64,000 nucleotides of DNA. It comes from Bacillota bacterium (lineage in GTDB: Bacteria; Bacillota; Clostridia; Christensenellales; Pumilibacteraceae). The stretch covers positions 25,226-89,225 of the forward strand of contig WRAY01000005.1 in the NCBI GenBank assembly GCA_009779975.1, written 5' to 3'. Shown piece by piece: positions 15,597 through 23,670 of this stretch. The notes below the pieces were generated by a model that did not search any database, had not been told where the DNA came from, and saw nothing but the letters and a program-made list of their open reading frames with translations. Positions within the stretch are counted from its first letter, which is position 1; each line of letters opens with the position of its first letter. The position numbers and the translations under genes were made by a program.

Positions 15597-17510
15597 CTAA
15601 GCAACAAAATAAGCATAACCTCTATTTCTAATAGGGGTTTTGTCGTTTGCAAAAACTATTTTGTGGTTTTTTGTGTGTTCTCGCATATCTATGCTTTTTT
15701 GCACAATGCTGTCCGGAGTTTCAAATTCATTTGTGACTAGGGGAGTGAGAATTCTTAAAATTTCTCGAACCATTTCGGTTGCAACTCCTCCTCCTGTTAT
15801 ATTTCTTGTGTCGTTCCATTCATATCCGCCGAGGTGGACGGCAATGGTGAAGTTTGGATTAAATGCAATTGAATAAGCATCTGTGTTTCCAAGTTGAGAG
15901 CCGACAGTTCCTGTTTTTGCACCGACTTCATCAAACTCATTCAATTTTTTCGCAGTGCCGTTTTTTGCACATTCAAACAACATCTCCCTCATCAAAAATG
16001 CGGTTGAAGGTGAGAATACTTGTTTTTCAGTTTTTTCTCGCTTATAGAGATATTTTCCGTCATGCGTTTTAATACTTTCAATCACACATGGCGAGATGAA
16101 TTTTCCATCGTTTGCAAAAGGTAAGTAACTTCCCGCAATTTCAGTTAGAGTGTTTCCATACCTTAGACCGCCTAATGCAATAACTAAACTGTTGTCGCTT
16201 TGTGCAAAATTAACTCCTGCCGCTTTTGCATATTTTTTTGCACTATTAACACCAACCATTTCAAGAAGTCTGACCGCAACAATATTTGAACTGTTTGCTA
16301 AACTCTCTTTAACTGTTGTCCAACCCTCATATTGCCCTCGATAATTTCTTGGCTTATATTCACCAAATGTCATGGGTGAGTCTTTAATGGGAGTTATCGG
16401 CAGTGCTATTTTTCGTTCAATCGCCGGAGCATAACACAAAACAGGTTTCAAAGTTGACCCCGGCTGCCTTTTCAAATTTGTGATGTTTCGTTTTGAATTT
16501 GAAAAAACATTGACAATATCGCCTGTCAAGTTGCAAATAATAATCACTTTGTAGACAGTATCATTTTCAAATATATTGTCCTCAAAACTTTTGAAATTGT
16601 CAAACTGAATGTCTTGTCTTAAATTAGTTTTGACAATAACTCCTCGCCTTGCAACATCACTTTCACTGATTTTCAAAATCTTTGCAGCATTATGTCTCAC
16701 ATAGTTTAAATAATGCGAGTGAATTGATGAAATATTTTTAATTTCTATCTCAAAATTTTTTGCCTCAATATAATTACTCTCATTAATAAACCCTTGTTTT
16801 TTCATCTGTCCTAGCACCAAATCTCGTCGCTTTAATGCATTATCTAGGTTAAAATAAGGATTATATCTTGATGGGTTATTAATAATACTCGCAAGAAGCG
16901 CTCCTTCAGACAAATTAATTTCATCAATTTCCTTTCCAAAAAATGCCCTGCTGGCAGTTCCGGCTCCATAAATTCCCGGAGCAAAATAAAGAGCATTCAA
17001 ATAAATTTCGAGTATTTCTTCTTTTGAATATTTTCTCTCAAGTGCAACAGAGAGTCTTGCCTCATCCAATTTTCGTTTCAATTTTTTTTCGCCTGTTAAA
17101 TGAGTGTTTTTGATAAGTTGCTGAGAAATTGTTGAGCCGCCTTGAGAATAAGAATTTTTTTTCATGTTTTGATATAACGCTCTCAGAACACTTGTTTTAT
17201 CAATTCCGTCATGTTCATAAAACCTTTTATCCTCAATGGCAATAAACGCATTTTTAACATCATGGGGAACATCGTCCAAAAAAGCATATCGAAAATTTCT
17301 AGAACTGAAAATTTCTTCACCTTTACTATCCAAATAAACTGTGTTAATTCTTTTTGCTTCTAACTTGCTGCTGTTCAAATTCGAAAAACCATGTAACCTT
17401 ATGCTTGGTTCTAAAACAAGAGAAAGGATGATAACACCCATTAAAAATGCTAAAAGTATTGCACCAAATACTGATTTTAAAATCAATCGAAGCAGGCTTG
17501 TTTTTTTCAT
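15597..17510 (-). CDS. Class A penicillin-binding protein (PBP1A type)
   Basis: A bifunctional peptidoglycan glycosyltransferase/transpeptidase on the outer membrane face. After a short cytoplasmic stretch and one signal-anchor helix (about residues 10-35), the GT51 domain shows EDKRFYEHDG (catalytic Glu) and GGSTISQQLIKN. The transpeptidase domain has the active-site Ser in RQPGSTLKP, an SSN motif in SLANSSNIVA and KTGTVG. The likely start is ATG at 17510 (MKKTSLLRLILKS); a 35-residue upstream extension is hydrophobic and less family-like. The 637-residue length is on the short side, with no C-terminal extension. It lies alone, convergent to the small-gene unit. Confidence 0.9.
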   Translation of the reverse strand: MKKTSLLRLILKSVFGAILLAFLMGVIILSLVLEPSIRLHGFSNLNSSKLEAKRINTVYLDSKGEEIFSSRNFRYAFLDDVPHDVKNAFIAIEDKRFYEHDGIDKTSVLRALYQNMKKNSYSQGGSTISQQLIKNTHLTGEKKLKRKLDEARLSVALERKYSKEEILEIYLNALYFAPGIYGAGTASRAFFGKEIDEINLSEGALLASIINNPSRYNPYFNLDNALKRRDLVLGQMKKQGFINESNYIEAKNFEIEIKNISSIHSHYLNYVRHNAAKILKISESDVARRGVIVKTNLRQDIQFDNFKSFEDNIFENDTVYKVIIICNLTGDIVNVFSNSKRNITNLKRQPGSTLKPVLCYAPAIERKIALPITPIKDSPMTFGEYKPRNYRGQYEGWTTVKESLANSSNIVAVRLLEMVGVNSAKKYAKAAGVNFAQSDNSLVIALGGLRYGNTLTEIAGSYLPFANDGKFISPCVIESIKTHDGKYLYKREKTEKQVFSPSTAFLMREMLFECAKNGTAKKLNEFDEVGAKTGTVGSQLGNTDAYSIAFNPNFTIAVHLGGYEWNDTRNITGGGVATEMVREILRILTPLVTNEFETPDSIVQKSIDMREHTKNHKIVFANDKTPIRNRGYAYFVA

Positions 17511-17637
17511 AGATATAGTATTTGCTAATATTTTTATAAAAATGTGTGCAAATATTAATGTTGTGAAGTATATAAAAATGTTATGATACCATAATACTTG
17601 CACAGTAAATGGCAAGTAGAAAAGGGCTGATTATAAA

Positions 17638-17667
17638 GGCTCGTCATTTATTGACGGGTCTTTTTTT
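17638..17667 (+). terminator. Possible terminator or attenuator before the accessory genes
   Basis: A GGCTCGTCA...TGACGGGTC stem with a G-U pair is followed by TTTTTTT. No + strand gene ends just upstream, so it may be an attenuator in the leader of the gene at 17691. Confidence 0.4.
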
Positions 17668-17690
17668 ATTGGCTCGTAAGGAGTTATAAC

Positions 17691-17891
17691 ATGAGAGTAA
17701 AATTTATTGAAGTTGAAGTTAAATTTATTGATAGTGAAGAAAAAGAGCGATTGATTGTTCCAGTTGATAGCATTGTATCAGTTGAAACTTTTGAGGGTAA
17801 AGTTTCTTTAGCCTTTAAGAGAGGTGAAGAAGTAGACCAATACATAGTAACAATGACTTTTGACGAGTTAGTTGCTAAATTGTGTTTTTAA
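17691..17891 (+). CDS. Small beta-rich protein, unknown
   Basis: 66 residues, ATG 17691 behind TAAGGAGTTATAAC. The alternating pattern (VKFIEVEVKFID, IVPVDSIVSVETF, VSLAFKR) suggests a small beta barrel or sheet. No domain recognised. It begins a run of small genes that looks accessory. Confidence 0.6.
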   Translation: MRVKFIEVEVKFIDSEEKERLIVPVDSIVSVETFEGKVSLAFKRGEEVDQYIVTMTFDELVAKLCF

Positions 17892-17893
17892 TT

Positions 17894-18031
17894 ATGTTTT
17901 GTGAAGAATGTTTTTTAGAAAATGACGGAAGTTTTAATTGCACAAACATTCATTGTTTTATGTGTGATGAATGGTATTGTGAAGAAACTTATAATTTTAC
18001 TATGAAGGAGTGCGGTCAGAGTTTCCGTTAA
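17894..18031 (+). CDS. Tiny Cys-rich protein, unknown
   Basis: A 45-residue ORF begins 2 bp after the stop of the previous gene. It has two CxxC pairs and further Cys (MFCEECF, then HCFMCDEWYC), like a small zinc ribbon. No ribosome site is seen, so translation would depend on coupling to the upstream gene. The dense, ordered cysteines argue that it is real, but this is not certain. Confidence 0.45.
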   Translation: MFCEECFLENDGSFNCTNIHCFMCDEWYCEETYNFTMKECGQSFR

Positions 18032-18153
18032 AAACTCATGAAAAGTTGTGACATCACAACTTTGTAAAAAGGTGTCAAAAACAAGGCAGAAAATACTGGT
18101 GAAAAAAAATAAAAAGTGTGTGCCAGTCACATGAAAAAAGGAGAATTAAAAAT

Positions 18154-18516
18154 ATGCCTTTAAGAGATAAAGTAAAAAAGACTTTCAAGGAAGTAGGAAT
18201 GGTGCTATATCGTGAAGCACGAAAAGCCACAGATTCATTCACAAGTTCAGATGGAAGCACAATTCCAGCTACAGATGATAGGTGGATAGTAGGAGTTATT
18301 TGTTCGGAAGAGTTTAGTTTAAAAGAGGGTTTTGTTTCTCGTGTTACAGTTGAATGTAAAGTTTCAGAAACAGAATTTCAAAAGTATGAATTTGGCTCAA
18401 AAGTTCAAGTCAAATTTGAATTTACTGAGCGTGGGTCAAAACCTGTTTTAATTGACGGAACAAAACTCCATGAAATAGAACACCTTGGAAAATTCGTTGA
18501 AGTTATAAAAAAATAG
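18154..18516 (+). CDS. Small protein of unknown function
   Basis: 120 residues, ATG 18154 behind AAAAAGGAGAATTAAAAAT. A charged N-terminal helix is followed by a beta-rich domain (RWIVGVICSEEFSL, VTVECKVSETEFQKYEF, VQVKFEFTERGSKPVLIDG), perhaps OB-like. No family recognised. It is followed directly by the structured RNA-like segment at 18526-18628. Confidence 0.65.
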   Translation: MPLRDKVKKTFKEVGMVLYREARKATDSFTSSDGSTIPATDDRWIVGVICSEEFSLKEGFVSRVTVECKVSETEFQKYEFGSKVQVKFEFTERGSKPVLIDGTKLHEIEHLGKFVEVIKK

Positions 18517-18525
18517 AATTCAAAA

Positions 18526-18628
18526 GGGTATAGATTTTTCTATGCCCTTATGTCATGATATGGCATAAGTTGAGTTCGACTCTCACTCATGACACCAGTA
18601 GGGGTGGTGGAGTGAACACCCCTATACC
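18526..18628 (+). ncRNA. Structured RNA candidate with tRNA-like core and alternative pairing
   Basis: GGGTATAG (18526-18533) can pair with CTATGCCC (18540-18547) or, excluding this, with CTATACC (18622-18628), which would enclose the whole segment. Inside are the tRNA-like part (18552-18597) and a hairpin AGGGGTG/CACCCCT (18600-18623). It lies between two short accessory genes and contains no ORF. Confidence 0.4.
18552..18597 (+). tRNA. tRNA-like minihelix ending in CCA (not a normal tRNA)
   Basis: GTCATGA (18552-18558) pairs perfectly with TCATGAC (18587-18593), followed by A and CCA as in a tRNA acceptor end. Just before it is a T-arm: TTGAG, loop TTCGACT, CTCAC (one mismatch); the loop fits the TTCRANY consensus. 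Only 11 nt replace the D and anticodon arms, so it cannot decode. It may be a tRNA remnant left by an integrative element, an attachment site, or a tRNA mimic. Confidence 0.4.
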
Positions 18629-18671
18629 AATTCACTTCATAAATAAAAAATAAAAAAGGAGAACTAAAAAC

Positions 18672-19070
18672 ATGGGATTTTTAGATTGGCTACTAGGTAG
18701 CAAAACAAAAGAAAGAGCAAAAGGCTATCGGGAGGACTTGAAAAATAAAGGCAGAAAAGGAAGTAATGAACTTTCTGCAACTCAAGCAAGTTATAGAGTT
18801 GGCTACATAAAAGCGACAACTGATTTAAAGAAAGAGGTTGATACTTCTAAAAACATTTCTTTAAAAAATAAAATAAGTAAAAGAAATCGTCAATTAGATG
18901 ATTCTTTCTATGGACCATTGCAACCACAAATAAAATATTCCGATGCAGAAAAAGCGGAATATTATTTCAAACGGTCTAAGGATAAAAGTTTAAGTGCGAA
19001 GCAACGAAAACATGCATTAAAAAGACATGAACAATTGGATGAAAAAATGTATGATTTTGATATGCACTAA
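18672..19070 (+). CDS. Small basic protein of unknown function
   Basis: 132 residues, ATG behind AAAAAAGGAGAACTAAAAAC. Very rich in Lys/Arg, mostly helical, opening with MGFLDWLLGSKTKERAKGY. The N-terminus resembles small phage or mobile-element proteins only in style; no domain is recognised. It lies within the accessory run. Confidence 0.6.
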   Translation: MGFLDWLLGSKTKERAKGYREDLKNKGRKGSNELSATQASYRVGYIKATTDLKKEVDTSKNISLKNKISKRNRQLDDSFYGPLQPQIKYSDAEKAEYYFKRSKDKSLSAKQRKHALKRHEQLDEKMYDFDMH

Positions 19071-19122
19071 AAAAATTTAAAAAGACATAAGCCGAATTTG
19101 TCACTCGGAAAGGAAAAAAACA

Positions 19123-20124
19123 ATGAAAAAATTAACAATACAAAGAAAAATAACAATGTTAGTAGTTGTTGTAGTTTTAACTCTTGCAATCATGATTGGC
19201 GGAGTGCTTATTCCTCAAAGAACAATTTTGTCTTCGGCATCAACAAGTGTTTCGCTCTTTAATGCAACAGGACAAATGACAAGAGCCCAAGCACAAAACA
19301 TTTTAGAAGCAATCGGCGATACCGAGGCACAAGGCTTTACAAATGCATCAATGGATAGGGGTAGACAATTTAGAATATTTCCTGATATTGCTTTAGCATC
19401 TGATAACGCACAAAATCTTGCTCGTCTTAATTTTAGGCTTGTTAATGTAACAGGTGATAGAGTTACTTTTATGGCAAGCACTAGTTATCGTTTTAGTGAG
19501 TTTCAATCTTCTAATGATGAATCCAATTATAATTTAAGCACAGTCCGTGAAAATCTATTGGGTGATTTTGATTATATTCAAAGACGAATTCCGAATGTTA
19601 ATAATCATATTTTGAATAAAGGTTCAACTGCTGATTTTGCTGTTGCAACTGATAGAATTTGGCTTCCTAGTTTGTATGAGGTTCAGGACGGAACAGGTTG
19701 GACTTTAAACAATAATCTTCGTAGACCTGTAGAAACAAATAATCATCATTCTTGGTTGAGAAGTGGTAATTCATATACTTTTGGTGAAGTTCAAGACTAT
19801 TTTGTTTATATTATTTCTAGTCTTGATGGTTCATTGTCTGTTATATCGGTTAGAGATGTAAATCTTCGTGGTATTCGCCCAGCGATACATATTTCTTTAT
19901 CATCTCTTCAAGACGCATCAGAAGATGGAGCAAGTGGCGGAGCAGTTCGTCCCCCTGATGAAAATAATAATAATAACAATAATGAAGAGGAACACGATAG
20001 AGTAGCCACTTGGATAATTATTGTTAGTGTTATTGTTGGACTTTTAGTTTTAGCAATTATTATTAATATTTTTGCTTGGATTTTTTCACGAAAAAGAAGA
20101 AGAAATAGAGGTAGACGATACTAA
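19123..20124 (+). CDS. Membrane-anchored surface protein with DUF6273-like domain
   Basis: Signal-anchor helix at residues about 12-35, an extracellular domain, an Asn/Glu-rich linker (about 275-290), then a C-terminal transmembrane helix and a basic tail (SRKRRRNRGRRY). The extracellular part has the sequence features DRIWLPSLYEV, SWLRSGNSYTFGEV and RGIRPAIHISLSSL, a pattern of DUF6273-type domains found on many clostridial surface proteins. The start ATG follows TCGGAAAGGAAAAAAACA. It is paired with the next gene of similar topology, and the two may work together. Confidence 0.65.
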   Translation: MKKLTIQRKITMLVVVVVLTLAIMIGGVLIPQRTILSSASTSVSLFNATGQMTRAQAQNILEAIGDTEAQGFTNASMDRGRQFRIFPDIALASDNAQNLARLNFRLVNVTGDRVTFMASTSYRFSEFQSSNDESNYNLSTVRENLLGDFDYIQRRIPNVNNHILNKGSTADFAVATDRIWLPSLYEVQDGTGWTLNNNLRRPVETNNHHSWLRSGNSYTFGEVQDYFVYIISSLDGSLSVISVRDVNLRGIRPAIHISLSSLQDASEDGASGGAVRPPDENNNNNNNEEEHDRVATWIIIVSVIVGLLVLAIIINIFAWIFSRKRRRNRGRRY

Positions 20125-20139
20125 ATTTAATAAAAGTGT

Positions 20140-20179
20140 ATAGAGTTAGTCACTGAATTAAGTGTCTAACTCTATTTTT
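20140..20179 (+). terminator. Terminator or attenuator between the two surface genes
   Basis: ATAGAGTTAG pairs with CTAACTCTAT, followed by a T run. Confidence 0.7.
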
Positions 20180-20206
20180 GCTTTTAATTTTAAAAGGAGT
20201 GAAAAA

Positions 20207-21712
20207 ATGATTAAAAAATTAAAATTGCGAAAAGCATTAACTATCTCTATAATTGTCTTCTTAATAACTCTCATTTCATTAATACCATTTTTGGGTCATG
20301 CTGCCACATCAGCACAAGCAATGAGAGAACAAGATGCGATATATAATAGTCGTTGTCTTGTAACAATACAAGAACAAATAAGAGAACATTTAATTCCCTT
20401 GTCTTCACAATCTATGGGAAGCCAAAACATGGAAGAAACAAGACAGGGTCCGGTTTATACCGGTGACGGAAACAGGCTCTTTACTCTTGGTGATACCGGT
20501 ATTGTTGTTGCTCAAGATAATAGAGGTGATGTTTATATAGCAACCATTGATAATCAAAGAGCGGATTCAACTAATGGTTCGTTAGTTTTATACTTCAATT
20601 CAGAAGAAGAAGATTTTATCGATGGAGCAAATAGAAGTCTTGCAATTTATTTAAACTCCCGTTTAGGTCGGCATGAACTTCGAAGCGGCGGAACTTATAC
20701 AAGGTCAATTTCTATACAAACAAATATTTATCTTGTTACCTTCCGCCCCGGAACAGTTTATGAACGCTTAATTTTTGTTTCTCGTGAAATGTATAGAACC
20801 GGTTCTGGTATATTTGGTCAAACTCGATTTAGGTTTTATGATATGAACGGAAGAGTTATTGATTATAATCTAATTGGAGCAGTCCAACCACCGCGCGGCA
20901 TGACTAGATTGGCTGGTGGTCTTTTAGGTGCTTATTCCGGGGTTGGTAATATTAGAGCCGCTAATTTTTGGAACATGATGAACCATTATGGAACTCTAGG
21001 TGACCTTTTAGAAGAAATATCACTTGCAACCCGTCACCCATGGCCGACAATACTTGATAATTCAACCGGCTTTAATGTTGTTACAATGGATGGACGAGAA
21101 ATAAGGGTTAATCCTCGAACAATGCAGTTAACGGACTTTTTCGGGTTTGCCTTGTTTAATGAGAGAACAGGAAGACCGATAATTTTCCATAATAATGATA
21201 TTGTTTCTATTGAAGGTCGAGTAGGTGATTTTAGGATAGTTCCTCAGCCTATTGAACATTCTGTTTTATTGGAATCATTAACGGTTCAAAATTTATTGTT
21301 TACCGGTTTTCATTTTCATATGCATATGATTGTCACTCCATTCGGTGAATTTGATGTTCCAACATGGAATGCCGGAAGTTATGATGATGAAGATTGGCGA
21401 TTTATGAACGGCGAAAGCACTGAAGGTGTAACAATTGATCATAGGGACTCACGAAATTTATATACATGGGAAAGTTTTTCAGAAGGTTTTGCTAACTGGT
21501 GGAATTATCGAGGTGGAAGAAGAATTTTTACTATTATCGGAATAGTTTTGGGAGTTTTGATTTTGCTCTTTATTCTTTTTTATACTTCACCGTTTATTAA
21601 AGGACTTTTTGCTTTTAGAAAAATTTCAAGTGGCGGCGGTGACTTTACTCATTATCAACCTCAAAAATATTCAACGACAAATAAAAATAAAAACAGGAGG
21701 TTTTATGACTAA
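20207..21712 (+). CDS. Membrane-anchored surface protein, unknown
   Basis: About 501 residues from ATG 20207 (site AAAAGGAGTGAAAAA); an upstream extension would run through the terminator. Signal helix at residues about 10-30, a large beta-rich ectodomain (about 35-430) and a C-terminal transmembrane helix near 445-465 followed by a short cytoplasmic tail. The topology matches the gene at 19123 but the ectodomain differs. No family is recognised. The stop overlaps the next start (TAATG), so the two are translationally coupled. Confidence 0.65.
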   Translation: MIKKLKLRKALTISIIVFLITLISLIPFLGHAATSAQAMREQDAIYNSRCLVTIQEQIREHLIPLSSQSMGSQNMEETRQGPVYTGDGNRLFTLGDTGIVVAQDNRGDVYIATIDNQRADSTNGSLVLYFNSEEEDFIDGANRSLAIYLNSRLGRHELRSGGTYTRSISIQTNIYLVTFRPGTVYERLIFVSREMYRTGSGIFGQTRFRFYDMNGRVIDYNLIGAVQPPRGMTRLAGGLLGAYSGVGNIRAANFWNMMNHYGTLGDLLEEISLATRHPWPTILDNSTGFNVVTMDGREIRVNPRTMQLTDFFGFALFNERTGRPIIFHNNDIVSIEGRVGDFRIVPQPIEHSVLLESLTVQNLLFTGFHFHMHMIVTPFGEFDVPTWNAGSYDDEDWRFMNGESTEGVTIDHRDSRNLYTWESFSEGFANWWNYRGGRRIFTIIGIVLGVLILLFILFYTSPFIKGLFAFRKISSGGGDFTHYQPQKYSTTNKNKNRRFYD

Positions 21713-22041
21713 TGAAAATTTTTAAGTATTTAATAACAATAGTTTTAGTAATATTATTAACTATTCCTTTTATTGGTTTTACTCAATCTGATTACTATCA
21801 GTTTGAAACAATTCAATCATTGGATACAGATATTATTTATTCGCCTAGATACGATGTTGATACGAATACAGTTACTTTTACTGTTTATACTGTTCATTCA
21901 TTTAAGTCTATGAGTTTTTGGGAATATCTTGGAGTGTATGCATATTTTTATATTTATCAAATGGGTTATGATATAGAAGATTATGATAAGGGCAAATGGA
22001 AAAGTTCCAAATGGATATGTTATACATCACAAAAACCATGA
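21712..22041 (+). CDS. Small secreted or anchored protein, unknown
   Basis: 109 residues with a good signal peptide (FKYLITIVLVILLTIPFIGF) and Tyr-rich remainder. ATG 21712 overlaps the previous stop and follows AGGAGG. The last 20 residues overlap, in another frame, an HNH endonuclease remnant, so the C-terminus may be the product of a rearrangement rather than original sequence. Confidence 0.55.
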   Translation: MKIFKYLITIVLVILLTIPFIGFTQSDYYQFETIQSLDTDIIYSPRYDVDTNTVTFTVYTVHSFKSMSFWEYLGVYAYFYIYQMGYDIEDYDKGKWKSSKWICYTSQKP

Positions 22042-22132
22042 CAAGGAAGATAATCGATTAGAAAATTTAGAGAAAATGAAAGAGGGACAACATATAAGAC
22101 ACCATCGAATTTGGTCAATCTTTAAAAAATAA
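21983..22132 (+). pseudogene. HNH endonuclease C-terminal remnant
   Basis: In the +1 frame relative to the gene at 21712 the DNA reads GKVPNGYVIHHKNHDKEDN and then RLENLEKM, ending QHIRHHRIW. This is the typical HNH homing-endonuclease block (HH, N-rich loop, RLENLE). The frame closes upstream with TAG, so only about 49 residues remain and the first part of the domain is missing. It lies just before the transposase gene, which suggests insertion or deletion by mobile DNA. Confidence 0.75.
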
Positions 22133-22152
22133 AAATAAAGGAACTCGAATGA

Positions 22153-23370
22153 ATGACAAAAAAACTACTTACTCCAAGCCAAAAACAACGAGCAATGATA
22201 ATGTGGTTAGAAGAAAAACAAAATATAGAAAAAGTCATGTCAAGATTTAATTGTTCACTTCGCTCTATGAGATATTGGAAAAAGCGTTGGAGCGGCACGG
22301 CTGATAGTTTGAAAAGAGATACAAGTAAACCACGAAAAAATCATCCAAACGCACATACTAAAAAAGAAAGAAAGCAGATAGAAAAAATAATAAGGAAAAA
22401 TCCTGAAATAAGTTATGCGGAGTTACTTGGTGAACTTCGCATAAAGTTTTCTTATTCAAGGACATATCTTGGACTAAGACGATTTATTAATAAAAACTTA
22501 AAGCACATAATTCCAAAACAAGATTACACAAAACATATTGCAAAGCCATATAATACACCGCCAATGTTAGGAATAAAAATGCAAATGGATATAAAGTTTA
22601 TTCCTAAACTTTGCTATATCGGAAACGACCCCGAAAACGAATATTATCAATTTACCATGATAGATGAGACAACTCGTGAGCGATTTATTTATCCCTATCG
22701 TGATAAAAGTTCTTATTCAGCAAGAGATTTTATCTCTCGTTCCTTAGCGTATTTTGGTTATCTGCCATACTTTATGCAAACTGACAATGATTATGCTTTT
22801 GTTCATCCGAAAGGAACAGGGCATGGCAAAGAACATTTAGTGACAGCACTAACAAGAAAACTTAATATTCAACATGTTTTAATTCGTCCCTATACTCCAA
22901 GACACAATGGAAAAGTTGAACGCTCTCACCGCACCGACAATACAAGATTTTATTCAAAACTTCAATTCAAATCTTATCACGAATTAAAAATAAAAATGGA
23001 AAAATGGTGTATCACCTACAATAACACTCCCTCGTCAACATTACGAAACAAGTTCGGAAAAAGAACATGGCAAAGTCCAATTCAAAAAAGAGAAGAACTT
23101 CTTGAGCAACTCCATGAAAACAAAAACAATTTCAAGATAGAGTTTGAAGCAAAGCACAAACCAAAGAAACTAGAAGCACGAAATAAAACGGATCTACCTT
23201 CAACCAAAAAATTAAAAAAGGTTATTATCCGGTGTATTCGCTTTTTAGAAGAAAAGCCAGTTGATGGAGAAATAAAATATTCTCTTACTAAAAATGTAAC
23301 TCTTGACAAAAGAGTAAAACAACCACTCGTCAATCCCTATCCGAAACTAAGAATAATTCAAGCAGCCTAA
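22153..23370 (+). CDS. IS481/IS3-like DDE transposase (integrase core)
   Basis: A single ORF of 405 residues. An N-terminal helix-turn-helix (about 10-50, QNIEKVMSRFNCSLRSMRYW) is followed by a second HTH-like region and an rve integrase core (about 135-285). Acidic residues of the DDE triad fit the Asp in MQMDIKFI, the Asp in QTDNDYAF and the Glu in NGKVERSHRTDN. The single-frame layout is closer to IS481 than to IS3, which uses a frameshift. ATG 22153 follows AAAGGAACT. I could not find convincing terminal inverted repeats, so the element limits are open. Confidence 0.85.
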   Translation: MTKKLLTPSQKQRAMIMWLEEKQNIEKVMSRFNCSLRSMRYWKKRWSGTADSLKRDTSKPRKNHPNAHTKKERKQIEKIIRKNPEISYAELLGELRIKFSYSRTYLGLRRFINKNLKHIIPKQDYTKHIAKPYNTPPMLGIKMQMDIKFIPKLCYIGNDPENEYYQFTMIDETTRERFIYPYRDKSSYSARDFISRSLAYFGYLPYFMQTDNDYAFVHPKGTGHGKEHLVTALTRKLNIQHVLIRPYTPRHNGKVERSHRTDNTRFYSKLQFKSYHELKIKMEKWCITYNNTPSSTLRNKFGKRTWQSPIQKREELLEQLHENKNNFKIEFEAKHKPKKLEARNKTDLPSTKKLKKVIIRCIRFLEEKPVDGEIKYSLTKNVTLDKRVKQPLVNPYPKLRIIQAA

Positions 23371-23422
23371 AAAATTTATCTGGCTAACTATTTCAAAAAA
23401 AATTAATTTGAACCAAAAAGTT

Positions 23423-23444
23423 TCTCTTCCCCTAGGGGAAGAGA
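23423..23444. terminator. Perfect 22-bp palindrome after the transposase gene
   Basis: TCTCTTCCCC then TAGGGGAAGAGA is fully self-complementary. It could terminate the transposase transcript, but no T run follows at once; it may also be an IS-related site. Confidence 0.5.
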
Positions 23445-23590
23445 CTGTTACTCTATACCTATAAATTACCTTTACCAAACTAACTACTAACAAAAACTAA
23501 TTAAAAAGGGATAAAAAAATAATTTAAAAAACTTTCAAAAAACAGTGCAAATATAATTGACACATCTACAGTGAAGTATATAAAAATCAC

Positions 23591-23619
23591 TTGACAAATA
23601 TATTTTTATTGTATATTCT
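23591..23619 (+). promoter_or_regulatory. Promoter of lipoprotein gene 1
   Basis: TTGACA at 23591-23596, 17-bp spacer, TATTCT at 23614-23619. A second possible promoter lies upstream (TTGACA 23557, 16-bp spacer, TATAAA 23579). The promoter and leader closely resemble those at 25137. Confidence 0.7.
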
Positions 23620-23670
23620 TATAATGATACAGTGTGTAATGCAGTGTTATCAAAGGAGAATAAAAAAAAG

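Noticed and set aside
22040..23480. Complete IS element with terminal inverted repeats
   Set aside because: I could not find matching ends around the transposase gene, so only the gene is reported.
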